Positions 1-9,156 are shown, counted from the first letter of the stretch. The stretch: 64,000 nucleotides of DNA from Fulvitalea axinellae (GCF_036492835.1 NZ_AP025314.1:4568010-4632009); one strand, 5' to 3'. Notes: a model not told the origin generated them from the sequence alone. Made by a program: numbers and translations.

Positions 1-1
1 A

Positions 2-868
2 CGTTTTCCGAACCCAGTCGGTTTGGCGGCAGGCCTCGACAAAGAGGCGCAACTTATCGACGAACTGGCCAATATGGGCTTCGGTTTTATCGAAATCGGA
101 ACCTTGACTCCTGTGGGACAACCTGGAAACCCTGAGCCAAGAATGTTCCGCCTGCCGGAAGACAAAGCCGTGATTAACCGCATGGGCTTTAACAACCAAG
201 GCGTTGAACAGGCTGTGAAAAGGCTCCGCGCACGAAAATCGAAAGTGATTGTGGGCGGAAACATCGGCAAAAACAAAGTGACGCCAAACGAAAGGGCCAC
301 GGAAGACTACGAAAAGTGTTTTGAAGCGCTGTATGATTATGTCGATTACTTTGTGGTAAACGTCAGCTCGCCGAATACACCAAACCTGCGGGCTTTGCAG
401 GAAAAAGAGCCTTTGAAAGAACTCCTTTCTTCGGTTAAGAAATTGAACGAGGCCAAGCCGAAAGCCAAACCGATTCTGCTCAAAATCGCTCCGGATTTGA
501 CCGACGGTCAGCTCGACGACATTATTGAGATTGTCGGGGAAACTGGTATTGACGGAGTGATCGCCACCAACACCACCATCGACCGCAGTGGCCTGACCGC
601 TGACAAAAACAAGGTGGAAAACATTGGAGCGGGCGGTTTAAGCGGAGCGCCTGTTACCAAGAGGTCTACTGAAGTTATTCGTTATCTGCACGAAAAATCA
701 GGCGAAAGCTTCCCGATTATCGGTGTTGGAGGAATAATGAGCCCGCAGGACGCTATTGACAAACTAAAAGCCGGCGCTTCTTTGATCCAGATCTACACCG
801 GTTTTATATACGAAGGCCCGGGACTTGTTAAACGAATCAACAAAGCAGTAGAAAAAGCCGGACTCTGA
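2..868 (+). CDS. pyrD: Dihydroorotate dehydrogenase (quinone), class 2, 5'-truncated by window
   Basis: Fourth step of de novo pyrimidine synthesis: oxidises dihydroorotate to orotate using FMN and passes electrons to membrane quinone. The frame is open from base 2, so the gene begins outside the window; 288 residues are visible against about 340 for class 2 enzymes, so the N-terminal membrane-binding helix and the first strand are missing. Visible family motifs are FPNPVGLAAGLDK near the start, GTLTPVGQPGNPEPRMFRL, the INRMGFNN segment, VNVSSPNTPNLR carrying the class 2 catalytic serine, and the C-terminal phosphate/FMN loop GVGGIMSPQDA followed by GASLIQIYTGF. A TTG at 23 is not a start; it lies inside the conserved FMN-binding region. 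Stands alone here, with a hairpin about 90 bp downstream. Confidence 0.95.
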   Translation, partial: RFPNPVGLAAGLDKEAQLIDELANMGFGFIEIGTLTPVGQPGNPEPRMFRLPEDKAVINRMGFNNQGVEQAVKRLRARKSKVIVGGNIGKNKVTPNERATEDYEKCFEALYDYVDYFVVNVSSPNTPNLRALQEKEPLKELLSSVKKLNEAKPKAKPILLKIAPDLTDGQLDDIIEIVGETGIDGVIATNTTIDRSGLTADKNKVENIGAGGLSGAPVTKRSTEVIRYLHEKSGESFPIIGVGGIMSPQDAIDKLKAGASLIQIYTGFIYEGPGLVKRINKAVEKAGL

Positions 869-953
869 TCCGAGCCTACCTTAGGATTAGAACAACATAA
901 ACACTATTTACCTGAAAAGGCTTAAACTTGTATTTTTTGGCGAAAGCTTAGAT

Positions 954-990
954 AAAACGTATGATTTAACAATCGTACGTTTTATTTTGC
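954..990 (+). terminator. Probable terminator of pyrD
   Basis: Inverted repeat aaaacgta (954-961) and tacgtttt (976-983), with an inner gat/atc pairing that shortens the loop to ttaaca, followed by attttg. It lies 86 bp after the pyrD stop and before the next plus-strand gene. It is AT-rich, so a regulatory palindrome is an alternative. Confidence 0.45.
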
Positions 991-1047
991 CCTCTTTCAT
1001 TCAGACACAGTCGTGTTTGGAGGTATAATTTCACACAAACTTGCGAA

Positions 1048-2205
1048 ATGATGGGCAGTACAGATATCAGGGAAATTTTCAACGAATCCACATTCCCTGT
1101 TCCCGTAGACAAGCACCGGATCTTCATTTTTAACCAAATATGGGAACGGCTCTCCGAGCCCGGATATTGGTGGAACGCTAAGGAAAAAGCCGCCTTGGTA
1201 GAAATCATCCGTAACGCTAAACGCCCGGAAATATTCGATCGCAAAAGAAAGTCTGTAGCCGAACTATCCTCACAGAGTTATGAAGGCCTAATCCCTCCGC
1301 TGGTTGCCGATACCATAGAGCGAATAGTGACCGAACCAGGAGATCTAGACCGAAAATGGGCCGTGGATGTTATCGATAAAATAGGCGAAGGCCCTTATGC
1401 CGAACTAATCGCCATTGTTATTTTATTGATGCCGATAGACCTGTTCACGACATATTTGGGAATGGATCATATTCCGCTTTCCTCTCCCCAACATGGCGAC
1501 GCGTTAAAATCTTATCCCGATAATTTGGTAGATAACGGAGCCTGGATTCGCCAAACGCAAGAGGCCGTGGACAACCTCCAACTGGTAAACGTATCAAGGG
1601 CACTAAGCATCCTGCCTTACGACAATACGCTTCGCCGGACTTTGGTGGATGCCATGTATATGGAAAAGCACAGCTTTTTCGACAAGGTCTGGAAAAACAA
1701 AGCACTCAGTCGGCCACAACTCGAAATCTTGGCGACAAAGACTTCCGCCATCAACAAATGCTTCTACTGCGCGGCGGGACATAGCGCCATATTCACACTT
1801 ACCGCCAAGAAGGCCGGTCAATCCGGTGATTTCGGATTCCTTTACGGAAAAGGAAAAGACAGTAACGTTCCCCATGCTGACTTTTTGCTTGAAATTGCGG
1901 AAAAGGCAAATCGAGAACCGCAAAGCTTGTCGGAACTTCGACCAAAAATCGAAAAGGTATTTGGCCAAAAAGGAATGGTTGAAATTTTCTCGGTAATCGC
2001 CATTTTCAATGGTCTAAACCGGACCTCAGACCCGTCGGGAGTGCCTTTGGAACCGGTACTTTTGGCCGCTTTGGGCAAAAAAATAGAATACGCAGGTCTA
2101 GACTCATTTGCAGGCGTAAAAAGAGTGACTCGTCCAAAAGGCCTAAAACGCCTTCAAGTACTGATCGCTTTTAAACTTAGGAGAATATTGGGCAAAGGCC
2201 AATAA
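1048..2205 (+). CDS. AhpD-fold (carboxymuconolactone decarboxylase-like) protein with degenerate N-terminal repeat
   Basis: 385 residues. The C-terminal half carries the CxxCxxxH signature of AhpD-like alkylhydroperoxidase/CMD proteins at Cys238, Cys241 and His245, preceded by the usual helical segment (LEILATKTSAINKC). In this family the cysteine pair reduces peroxide or a partner thiol protein. The N-terminal half (about 20-150) has the helical layout of the same fold (KAALVEIIRNAK...) but the position of the CxxC holds RPEIFD, so this copy should be redox-inactive. No signal peptide, so cytoplasmic. ATG at 1048 could be replaced by the adjacent ATG at 1051. Substrate unknown. Followed at once by a strong bidirectional terminator. 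Confidence 0.8.
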   Translation: MMGSTDIREIFNESTFPVPVDKHRIFIFNQIWERLSEPGYWWNAKEKAALVEIIRNAKRPEIFDRKRKSVAELSSQSYEGLIPPLVADTIERIVTEPGDLDRKWAVDVIDKIGEGPYAELIAIVILLMPIDLFTTYLGMDHIPLSSPQHGDALKSYPDNLVDNGAWIRQTQEAVDNLQLVNVSRALSILPYDNTLRRTLVDAMYMEKHSFFDKVWKNKALSRPQLEILATKTSAINKCFYCAAGHSAIFTLTAKKAGQSGDFGFLYGKGKDSNVPHADFLLEIAEKANREPQSLSELRPKIEKVFGQKGMVEIFSVIAIFNGLNRTSDPSGVPLEPVLLAALGKKIEYAGLDSFAGVKRVTRPKGLKRLQVLIAFKLRRILGKGQ

Positions 2206-2210
2206 GACAA

Positions 2211-2244
2211 AAAAGCCAAGGGTTCACTCCCTTGGCTTTTTTTC
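2211..2244. terminator. Bidirectional intrinsic terminator
   Basis: Perfect stem aaaagccaaggg/cccttggctttt with a short loop (2211-2240) and a T-run continuing to 2243; an A-run on the other side gives the minus strand its own U-tract. It sits between two convergent genes whose stops are 43 bp apart. Confidence 0.9.
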
Positions 2245-2247
2245 ATT

Positions 2248-3222
2248 CTACCGGGCCACCACTAGTCGTAGTTTCATATCCTGAAAAGTATCAACACCGT
2301 CCTTTTTCTTTTTTACCGGCCAATTAAGCTCCAATACGGCCTTATTGACCTCGTAGTCCATAATTTTAATTGTCAATTCCTCTGTTTGCGCCAAGTCGAT
2401 ACTGTCGTCATTTTCGGTAAACATGTTTACCTGACCTGCGTTCGCAATAATCGTCATCGTTTCGGGGGCTAGAGTCCATTTTGGCAATGCCGCCGCATAT
2501 GAGCTGACCATTCCGGAATTGTCATCAAGTATCATCGAATGATCGCCGGTAAACGCCTCCAACATCATGTCCACAAGTGCTTTTTCCATAAAACTCATGT
2601 CGGTCCGTAATTGGGAGCTTTGTTGCGAAGCTTCGGCCAATTGCCATAAGCCTTTCAAGTGATCTTCTGTTACCGGCGTACCATTCATCTGTTTTAGTGT
2701 CTCATTCCGGCTAACACTGAGCTTTTCCAAAACCATACGCAGGCGTCCTTCAATATCCATGGTCTTACCGTTATGAACTTCTATGGGAGTTGTCAACTCC
2801 ATCCGAGAATCGGAAATGGACACGATTTCCCATGTGTGAGCTTTTTGGTCCAAGAGCCCGTACATTTTTAAATGTCCGGATTGACTTCGGGCATTTTCTG
2901 TCACCAACTTTCCCTCTTCGGGCAGTTTCCAGTCGATTGAGGCGCCGGCCATCGCTCCGGTTCCATCCTCGTCAAAAGAGGCGCCAATCATATCGGCCAT
3001 CAGATTCGCTTCTTTCTCAAGGGTCTTCTCCACCATGCTTCGGGGCATCGCAACCTCAGAGTCGTAAGAATCCATAATTACGGCCAAGGAGGTCACATTC
3101 CAGTTTCCCGCCAACAACGATTTCTGTACCGAAACATCTCCAGAACCGTCGCTGTCATTGCTGGAGCATGAGAAAAACACCATTGCCATCACCAAAGCCA
3201 GAATCAAATTACACTTTCCCAT
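2248..3222 (-). CDS. Lipocalin-like outer-membrane lipoprotein, function unknown
   Basis: 324 residues with a lipoprotein signal peptide: positive start MGKCN, hydrophobic core, lipobox VFFSC with Cys19, then an acidic Ser/Asp spacer (SSNDSDGSGD), a composition typical of surface-directed Bacteroidota lipoproteins. The mature start LLAGNWNVTSL matches the GxW opening of lipocalin-like domains in this phylum, and a second GLWQL motif occurs near residue 190, suggesting two related domains. No catalytic residues recognised. Single gene, converging on the AhpD-like gene through a shared terminator; divergent from the subtilase gene over 207 bp. Confidence 0.75.
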   Translation of the reverse strand: MGKCNLILALVMAMVFFSCSSNDSDGSGDVSVQKSLLAGNWNVTSLAVIMDSYDSEVAMPRSMVEKTLEKEANLMADMIGASFDEDGTGAMAGASIDWKLPEEGKLVTENARSQSGHLKMYGLLDQKAHTWEIVSISDSRMELTTPIEVHNGKTMDIEGRLRMVLEKLSVSRNETLKQMNGTPVTEDHLKGLWQLAEASQQSSQLRTDMSFMEKALVDMMLEAFTGDHSMILDDNSGMVSSYAAALPKWTLAPETMTIIANAGQVNMFTENDDSIDLAQTEELTIKIMDYEVNKAVLELNWPVKKKKDGVDTFQDMKLRLVVAR

Positions 3223-3429
3223 CTTCTTCGAATCTTTGTTTTCTAGATAGGAACTTCAAAAAGCGAGTCTAAGTTCTACCAAGACTCTTTTACAATAGTA
3301 AACCATTGTTTTTGAGTGAAAACCAAAAGAATCAACACGCTATTATCAATTTTTAAATCAAAAAATTTCAACACGAGAGCAACCTTGCGGTTAACCCTAA
3401 TAGGTAAACAAGAAATGAACAGCTAAAAT

Positions 3430-5733
3430 ATGATTCGGACTTTACGAATACTCGGTTTATGTCTGTGGTTATCAATCGCCCTCAATGTAGCGACACATGG
3501 CCAATGGCAAACGTCGATCCCAACCGACAACGATCGTTCCATGATAAAAGAGGCCAAGCCAAACATGTCGCCTTGGTCCAATATCTTGGTTCGCGATCTG
3601 GAAATCTTCAAAGAAGAATCCGGGCAGGACATGGAGCCGTTTTTCCAACAATACGCTTTGAGAAAACAAAGTGACAACCCGACAATCGCAAATACTTTTA
3701 TAGGGGCGTTCATATACGTGGACCCAACCGTAGCCAGCCAAAGTGCTGTCAGTGATTTAGGTGGTGAAGTCCGAATTATTTCGGATACTTTATGGAGCGT
3801 TCAAATATCTTTGGAACGTTTCCCGGAACTCTCTTCACTCCCAGGGATGGAATATATCCAAGCGGATTTCCACGTACTACCCAGACTGGATTTCGCACGA
3901 AAAGCGTCAAATGTCGACCAAGTGCAAAACGGAGAAGGCCTAAGCCGTAATTATACCGGCGAAGGGGTGATCGTGGGTGTTCTGGATTTTGGCTTCGATT
4001 ATACCCACCCGACCTTTCGGGACAACCGAGGGAATCTACGGATTTCAAGGGTTTGGAACATGGAAGACAGCAAAGGCACTCCTCCTTCCGGATTTAATTA
4101 CGGCACAGAACTGGTCGGCGCCGAAGATATTCTAAAAGCAAAATTCTCGTCAACAGGTAGCTCGCACGGCACACACGTAGCGGGAATCGCCGCCGGTAGC
4201 GGGATGGGATTGGCCCGTTATAAAGGAGTCGGGCTCGCCAGCGAAATAGTTTTGGTCCAGTTAGGCGGTTCTTCCACAAGTGTTACGGACGGGGTTGCCT
4301 ATATCTTCGAATACGCTGAAAAAGCGGGAAAGCCCGCAGTAATCAACATGAGTCTAGGGTCCGAATTCGGCCCTAGGGATGGAACCTCCACAACAGACCG
4401 GATATTTGACCAACTAAGCGGAGCCGGAAAACTCTTGGTTGGCGCTGCTGGCAACGAGGGCAATAAACCTATGCATATCCGCAAAGAGTTCACTCAGGAA
4501 GACGACAAACTCAATACCTTGATGTTTTTCGAGCAAACTGGCGCTAACTACGGCTACGGCTTCTCTGATATTTGGGGACAACCCGGGCAGGACTTGGCTT
4601 TGGCTGTCAAAATTTTCAATGAATCCGGAGACCTGCTTGCCCATACTCCTCGTATAGATTTGGCCGTGACAAACGAACTCGACACTGTCATTAACATTGG
4701 CACAAACCAGATTGAAATTGAAATCTCAGGCGAACAAGCGAGCAAACTCAATGACAAAGCCCACTTTGTGGCTTGGGTAGTCAACTTTTCACCAGATCTA
4801 TACATTTCCTTGGAGCTTTCGGCTACTCCAGGCCAGGTCGATCTTTGGAACGGCGGAAATGGACGAGGAGCGACCTTCAGCAACCAAGTGGCTTCCGGAA
4901 CGAGCCTGCCGGGCTTTAGCGCAGGCGATACTGACATTACGATTGGCGAAATAGGCGGTACAAGCAACAGCATAATTACCGTAGGGGCTTACTCCACCAA
5001 AAACGGGTACTTTAATCTCCAAGGCCAATGGATTTCCCGATCTTTTAATACCGGACCATTAGCCGCTTTTTCCAGCCACGGCCCTACAGCCGACGGTAGG
5101 CTAAAACCGGAAATATCCGCTCCGGGTAATGTCGTGGTATCTTCTGTTAATTCTTTCGATACGAGCTACGGCCCTGACAATTCAACCGTAGTGGCTAATG
5201 TCCGGGAAGGGGAAAAAACTTGGTACTTCGCCGCCTTGCAGGGCACTTCCATGGCCTCTCCTATGACCGCTGGGATAATGGCGCTCTGGTTACAAGCCAA
5301 ACCCGATTTAAGTCCTGAACAAGCGAAAACCTTAATGAGAATGTACCCGACACAAGACATGTTTACAGGCATGATTCCGGAAACGGGGAGCAACTATTGG
5401 GGCTGGGGAAAAATTGACGCGTTGCGCCCGTTACAAGTCATCGAAAGCGGAATATTCACTGGCGGTAAAATCTTGGGAACGGCAAATGACTACCAGATCA
5501 TTGCTTACCCGAACCCTAGCTACGGAACGGTAAACATCGCCCTTGAGTCAGCCACCGAAGTAAGTTACAGCCTGATCACTCCCGAAGGCAAGACCATCGT
5601 ATCCGGTGCTTCAAATGGCATTTCGACTGAAAGGAAATTCAGCATTAATCTGGAACATATCGCCAAAGGCGTTTACACCCTTTCGGTCACGACAAACCAA
5701 GGGACAAAAAACACTCGTTTGATTTTGAGGTAA
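3430..5733 (+). CDS. Secreted subtilisin-like serine protease (S8) with T9SS sorting domain
   Basis: 767 residues. N-terminal signal peptide (1 to about 24). Peptidase S8 catalytic triad is complete: Asp186 in GVLDFGFDYTHP, His246 in SSHGTHVAGIAAG, Ser607 in GTSMASPMTAG, and the oxyanion Asn342 in GAAGNEG. Residues 25-170 look like an inhibitor-type propeptide. A beta-rich insertion occupies about 350-510 between Asn342 and Ser607. The last 75 residues (YPNPSYGTVNI... to KGVYTLSVTTN...TRLILR) are a type A C-terminal sorting domain, the tag that sends proteins through the type IX system. Expected to be secreted or cell-surface attached. Monocistronic. ATG at 3430 is set by the signal peptide. 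Confidence 0.93.
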   Translation: MIRTLRILGLCLWLSIALNVATHGQWQTSIPTDNDRSMIKEAKPNMSPWSNILVRDLEIFKEESGQDMEPFFQQYALRKQSDNPTIANTFIGAFIYVDPTVASQSAVSDLGGEVRIISDTLWSVQISLERFPELSSLPGMEYIQADFHVLPRLDFARKASNVDQVQNGEGLSRNYTGEGVIVGVLDFGFDYTHPTFRDNRGNLRISRVWNMEDSKGTPPSGFNYGTELVGAEDILKAKFSSTGSSHGTHVAGIAAGSGMGLARYKGVGLASEIVLVQLGGSSTSVTDGVAYIFEYAEKAGKPAVINMSLGSEFGPRDGTSTTDRIFDQLSGAGKLLVGAAGNEGNKPMHIRKEFTQEDDKLNTLMFFEQTGANYGYGFSDIWGQPGQDLALAVKIFNESGDLLAHTPRIDLAVTNELDTVINIGTNQIEIEISGEQASKLNDKAHFVAWVVNFSPDLYISLELSATPGQVDLWNGGNGRGATFSNQVASGTSLPGFSAGDTDITIGEIGGTSNSIITVGAYSTKNGYFNLQGQWISRSFNTGPLAAFSSHGPTADGRLKPEISAPGNVVVSSVNSFDTSYGPDNSTVVANVREGEKTWYFAALQGTSMASPMTAGIMALWLQAKPDLSPEQAKTLMRMYPTQDMFTGMIPETGSNYWGWGKIDALRPLQVIESGIFTGGKILGTANDYQIIAYPNPSYGTVNIALESATEVSYSLITPEGKTIVSGASNGISTERKFSINLEHIAKGVYTLSVTTNQGTKNTRLILR

Positions 5734-5876
5734 AACATCAGACTGGGGAGGAAGCGAAATTACATTAATCGTTTCTCCCCTCTTTTCAGAATCCTTGGGA
5801 CCTTATTTTTTACAATGCGAAATACGGTGGCCCGATCTCTTCACCCGAAGCTTTCGAAAAGCCCTTCGCAAATGCT

Positions 5877-5906
5877 TTACCTTATCCGCCAAGGGGCTTA
5901 TCTTTG
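5877..5906 (+). promoter_or_regulatory. Bacteroidota-type promoter for DUF368-aroE
   Basis: Exact -7 box TATCTTTG (TAnnTTTG) at 5899-5906, preceded 19 bp upstream by TTTA at a -33 position (consensus TTTG/TTG). Predicted transcription start is near 5912, giving a leader of about 57 nt to the ATG at 5969. This argues against translation from the upstream ATG at 5795. Confidence 0.5.
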
Positions 5907-5968
5907 TCGGAAGCGTGGCCAATCCATTCGTGATGAGAAGCCAACGGCCATGGACAAATTTTTTCTTC

Positions 5969-6901
5969 ATGAACACAATCAAAAAACACTTAGTCCTGTA
6001 CCTAAAGGGCGTTCTTATGGGCGTCGCCGACGTAGTTCCCGGAGTTTCTGGCGGAACTATCGCATTGCTTACAGGCATTTACGAGCGGTTACTCAACGCC
6101 ATCAAGTCCATTGACGCCGAAGCGCTACGATGGCTCTTCAACGGAAAAATCGCAAAGCTTTGGAAGCATGTGGACGGCACTTTCTTGTTGTTTTTGCTTG
6201 GCGGTATCGCTACTAGTTTGGTTCTATTCGCCGGAATAATCCACGGCCTTCTCGAAACTCATCCCGTCCAGATTTGGGCTTTCTTCTTTGGGTTAGTCAT
6301 TATATCCTCTTACTTGGTAGCCAAACGGGTTCGCCGTTGGTCGGCGGGCAAAGCCTTCGCCTTGTTGATTGGGGCCGTCATCGCATATGCCGTAACTTCC
6401 CTCACTCCCGCTACCACACCGGACTCGCCGTTTTTCCTCTTTATCTCGGGCGCTATCGCTATTTGCGCCATGATTTTGCCTGGCATTTCCGGCAGTTTTC
6501 TGTTGCTGATTTTGGGGAAATACAAATTCGTAATGCATGCGTTGAAAACCTTCGATGTCACTACCATCCTGATCTTCGCCTTAGGGTGTCTGGTCGGTTT
6601 GCTGACTTTCTCAAGGTTTATTTCTTGGACACTCAAACGCTTTCATGACATGACCGTGGCCGTTTTGGCCGGTTTTATGGTTGGTTCGCTCAATAAGATC
6701 TGGCCTTGGAAACAAGTACTCGAAACCCGCCTGAACAGCAAAGGTGTAGAAGTACCCCTAGTGGAACAGAACATCCTTCCGGAAACCTACGCTAACCTCC
6801 ACGATGGTTCCGCACATACGCTCGAAGCCTTGGCTTTGGCTCTCGGCGCCATCATCGTTGTTTACGTTTTCGAATCCTTCGCTTCCAAAAAAACAGTTTG
6901 A
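5969..6901 (+). CDS. DUF368 polytopic membrane protein, candidate undecaprenyl-phosphate translocase
   Basis: 310 residues from the chosen ATG. Carries both DUF368 hallmark loops: GVADVVPGVSGGTIALLTGIYERL near residue 20 and the related MILPGISGSFLLLILGKY about 150 residues later, with about eight hydrophobic helices. Members of this family (PopT) have been shown in other bacteria to recycle the lipid carrier undecaprenyl phosphate across the inner membrane; transferring that role here is inference. The open frame extends upstream to an ATG at 5795, but that 58-residue extension is basic, lacks family similarity and is crossed by a promoter-like motif, so 5969 is preferred. The stop is separated by 2 bp from the aroE start, indicating one operon. 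Confidence 0.88.
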   Translation: MNTIKKHLVLYLKGVLMGVADVVPGVSGGTIALLTGIYERLLNAIKSIDAEALRWLFNGKIAKLWKHVDGTFLLFLLGGIATSLVLFAGIIHGLLETHPVQIWAFFFGLVIISSYLVAKRVRRWSAGKAFALLIGAVIAYAVTSLTPATTPDSPFFLFISGAIAICAMILPGISGSFLLLILGKYKFVMHALKTFDVTTILIFALGCLVGLLTFSRFISWTLKRFHDMTVAVLAGFMVGSLNKIWPWKQVLETRLNSKGVEVPLVEQNILPETYANLHDGSAHTLEALALALGAIIVVYVFESFASKKTV

Positions 6902-6903
6902 GC

Positions 6904-7653
6904 ATGAGAAAATTCGCATTGATCGGATACAAACTCGGACATTCCTTCTCCAAGAAATACTTCACCGACAAATTCGAAAAAGAAGGTCTTGATAATTGCC
7001 TTTACGAACTTTTCGAACTCGCCCATATCAAACAGCTTCCCGGTCTGCTGATCGAGCAAAAGTCTCTCGAAGGCCTCAATGTGACTATTCCTTACAAAGA
7101 GGAAGTAATTCCCTTACTCGACGATATTGACGACAGTGCGAAACGCATTGGAGCAGTAAACGTCATCCGTATACAGGATGGAAAAACAAAAGGGTTCAAT
7201 TCGGATTATTACGGATTCAAAAAGTCTTTGGAAGATTGGATGGACATCAACCCTTCCGAGACTAAGGCGCTGATACTGGGAACAGGTGGCGCTTCAAAAG
7301 CGGTAAAAACGGCTTTGGAAGACCTAAATGTAGAATTTAAATTCGTAAGCCGGACGGCTTCGGACGATACGCTGGATTACGCTTCCCTGAACGCCAAGCC
7401 TGAATTGTTAGACGAATACCGCCTGATAATAAACACCACCCCTTTGGGTATGCTTCCGAATACGGATTCTTGCCCCGACCTGCCTTACGACCGTATAGGC
7501 GGGGGACATTACCTGTATGATTTGGTTTATAATCCCGAGGAAACCCTTTTTATGAAAAAGGGAACGGACAGGGGAGCCAAGGCTAAAAACGGCCTTGAAA
7601 TGCTTCACCTTCAAGCCGAACGCTCTTGGGATATCTGGAACGGAAACGAATAA
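6904..7653 (+). CDS. aroE: Shikimate dehydrogenase
   Basis: NADPH-dependent reduction of 3-dehydroshikimate to shikimate in the chorismate (aromatic amino acid) pathway; cytoplasmic. 249 residues. Substrate-binding domain shows GYKLGHSFSKKYF, NVTIPYKEEV with the catalytic Lys65, AVNVI, and NSDYYGF with Asp101; the nucleotide domain has ILGTGGASKAV. The C-terminal GLEMLHLQAERSWDIWNG is typical of the family in this phylum. ATG at 6904 is preferred over the TTG two codons upstream that overlaps the previous stop. Follows the DUF368 gene with 2 bp between, and ends in an intrinsic terminator. Confidence 0.95.
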   Translation: MRKFALIGYKLGHSFSKKYFTDKFEKEGLDNCLYELFELAHIKQLPGLLIEQKSLEGLNVTIPYKEEVIPLLDDIDDSAKRIGAVNVIRIQDGKTKGFNSDYYGFKKSLEDWMDINPSETKALILGTGGASKAVKTALEDLNVEFKFVSRTASDDTLDYASLNAKPELLDEYRLIINTTPLGMLPNTDSCPDLPYDRIGGGHYLYDLVYNPEETLFMKKGTDRGAKAKNGLEMLHLQAERSWDIWNGNE

Positions 7654-7673
7654 GACAACCGACACTATAATCG

Positions 7674-7714
7674 AAAAAGCCGATCCCCATAACACAATGG
7701 ATCGGCTTTTTTCC
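7674..7714 (+). terminator. Intrinsic terminator after aroE
   Basis: Perfect stem aaaaagccgatcc (7674-7686) and ggatcggctttttt (7699-7712), 12-nt loop, T-tract in the distal arm. The A-run lets it also serve the convergent sigma-factor gene. Confidence 0.88.
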
Positions 7715-7741
7715 TGCTTAAAATAATATCGGGAAAGGTTT

Positions 7742-8311
7742 TTAGGCCTGACAAAGGGCCGCTTTTTTAAGGAATTTCATAGCATAACGCATTCTTCCCA
7801 AAGCCGTGTTGACGCTTGTTCCTGTCTCTTCCGCAATGTCTCCATAGCTCATTCTTCGGAAACTTCTCATTCTCAACACCTCTTTTTGCTTGTCTGGCAA
7901 AGCCTCTATCCAATCGTTTAGCATGGCTACACGCTCCTTTTCAATCCGTAATTCTTCGGGGCTTTTTTCCAAACCTTTAAGGCTTTCCGACCATTCTGGG
8001 AATTGTTCCACGGCATATTCAGGACGGTTTTTCACCTTACGGTAATGATCCACGGCCTTATTATGGGCTATACGGAGCATCCAAGGCAGGAATCGTCCCT
8101 CGTCACGGTACCTGCCGGATTTCAGCACCTGCACCACTTTGTGGAAACACTCCTGAGTGAGGTCTTCCGCATCGGTTGGGTTTCGAACGATAAGGTAAAT
8201 GGTAGTGAAAACTTTCGTGCGGTATTTAGCCACCAAAAGTGAGAATGCTTTCTCGTCACCTAACAGATAACGACGGATCAACTGTCCGTCTTCTCCAATC
8301 TTACGCTTCAT
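7742..8311 (-). CDS. ECF-type RNA polymerase sigma factor
   Basis: 189 residues with sigma-70 region 2 (about 25-95: DAEDLTQECFHKVVQ, then GRFLPWMLRIAHNKAVDHYRK, the promoter-melting and -10-recognition part) and region 4 (about 130-185: LPDKQKEVLRMRSFRRMSYGDIAEETGTSVNTALGRMRYA, a helix-turn-helix for the upstream element). The VNTALGRMRYA form is typical of Bacteroidota ECF factors. No anti-sigma gene adjoins it on either side, so its signal cannot be read from context. ATG is unambiguous and follows a 216-bp intergenic region shared with the divergent DUF417 gene. Confidence 0.9.
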   Translation of the reverse strand: MKRKIGEDGQLIRRYLLGDEKAFSLLVAKYRTKVFTTIYLIVRNPTDAEDLTQECFHKVVQVLKSGRYRDEGRFLPWMLRIAHNKAVDHYRKVKNRPEYAVEQFPEWSESLKGLEKSPEELRIEKERVAMLNDWIEALPDKQKEVLRMRSFRRMSYGDIAEETGTSVNTALGRMRYAMKFLKKAALCQA

Positions 8312-8527
8312 AGTATTTAAAAGAATTTAGTGTCGCGTAGATCAGTTCCTCATATAATCTCTGTTTGGTTTAGGCTATTTTTAGGAAAAAGATGAACAGT
8401 TAACAGACTGACTTATACTTTGTTTGGAAGAATCCAGAAATAATTTCTATTTCCGGGTTTCGGCTTTCGTTTTGAACCAGCCCGCTCGGTTCGGGTTATC
8501 GAAATACAACAACGATGCCATAAGCAT

Positions 8528-8965
8528 ATGAAAACCGACACAAATCCCGCCGGAGTTTTGATCCGGTACGCTTTGGTCCTGATTATTTTCTGGATCGGTT
8601 GCCTAAAATTCTATACATACGAAGCTGAAGGCATTCAACGCCTTGTCGGCAACAGCCCGTTCCTTTCGTGGCTGTATTCCATAGCCGATGTCAAACAGGT
8701 CTCGGCGCTGTTTGGCGGTACCGAAATCCTGATCGCTTTGCTGTTGGCCATAAAACCCGCCAGCCCCAAGCTTTCTATTTTCGGTAGTCTGGGCGCCGTA
8801 CTGATGTTTCTTACCACCCTGAGTTTCCTATTTACCACGCCTGGCATAACGGTCAGTGGATTGGGCTTTCCAGCCCTTACTGGCGGCGGGCAGTCATTGC
8901 TAAAAGACACTATGTTACTGGCCGGTGCGGTATGGACTTTCTTTGATTCTAAAAACGCTTTATAG
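8528..8965 (+). CDS. DUF417 (YkgB/RclC-like) inner-membrane protein
   Basis: 145 residues with four hydrophobic segments. The segments FWIGCLKFYTYEAEGIQRLVGNSPF, then GGTEILIALLLA, LFTTPGITVSGLGFPAL and the final KDTMLLAGA are characteristic of the YkgB/RclC family. E. coli RclC belongs to a reactive-chlorine resistance operon, but no rclA or rclB homologue is near, so the physiological role is open. Divergent from the ECF sigma gene. A small inverted repeat (aatgctt/aagcatt, 8986-9004) lies just downstream. Confidence 0.85.
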   Translation: MKTDTNPAGVLIRYALVLIIFWIGCLKFYTYEAEGIQRLVGNSPFLSWLYSIADVKQVSALFGGTEILIALLLAIKPASPKLSIFGSLGAVLMFLTTLSFLFTTPGITVSGLGFPALTGGGQSLLKDTMLLAGAVWTFFDSKNAL

Positions 8966-9053
8966 ACGCTAACGCAACATTATTCAATGCTTTGAACAAG
9001 CATTCTGAAGTCTAAGAAAAGCTGAAAGACTAATACAGAGGGGCCATAAAGTT

Positions 9054-9092
9054 GGAATAAAAAGAAGCCCTGCGGAACGAGTCCGCAAGGCT
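9054..9092 (-). terminator. Intrinsic terminator of the Tat-signal aminotransferase
   Basis: Stem agcc-c-tgcgga / tccgca-a-ggct (9066-9092) with a 5-nt loop; on the minus strand it is followed by cttctttttatt. Placed 64 bp beyond the aminotransferase stop. Confidence 0.75.
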
Positions 9093-9156
9093 AACAAAAA
9101 GAGACAACTGAAAACTTAATTACAAACGCCTATTATATCGTGGCTAGAAAATCGTT

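Noticed and set aside
5795..5968. Upstream extension of the DUF368 gene
   Set aside because: Basic, no family similarity, and crossed by a promoter-like box; the ATG at 5969 is a better start.
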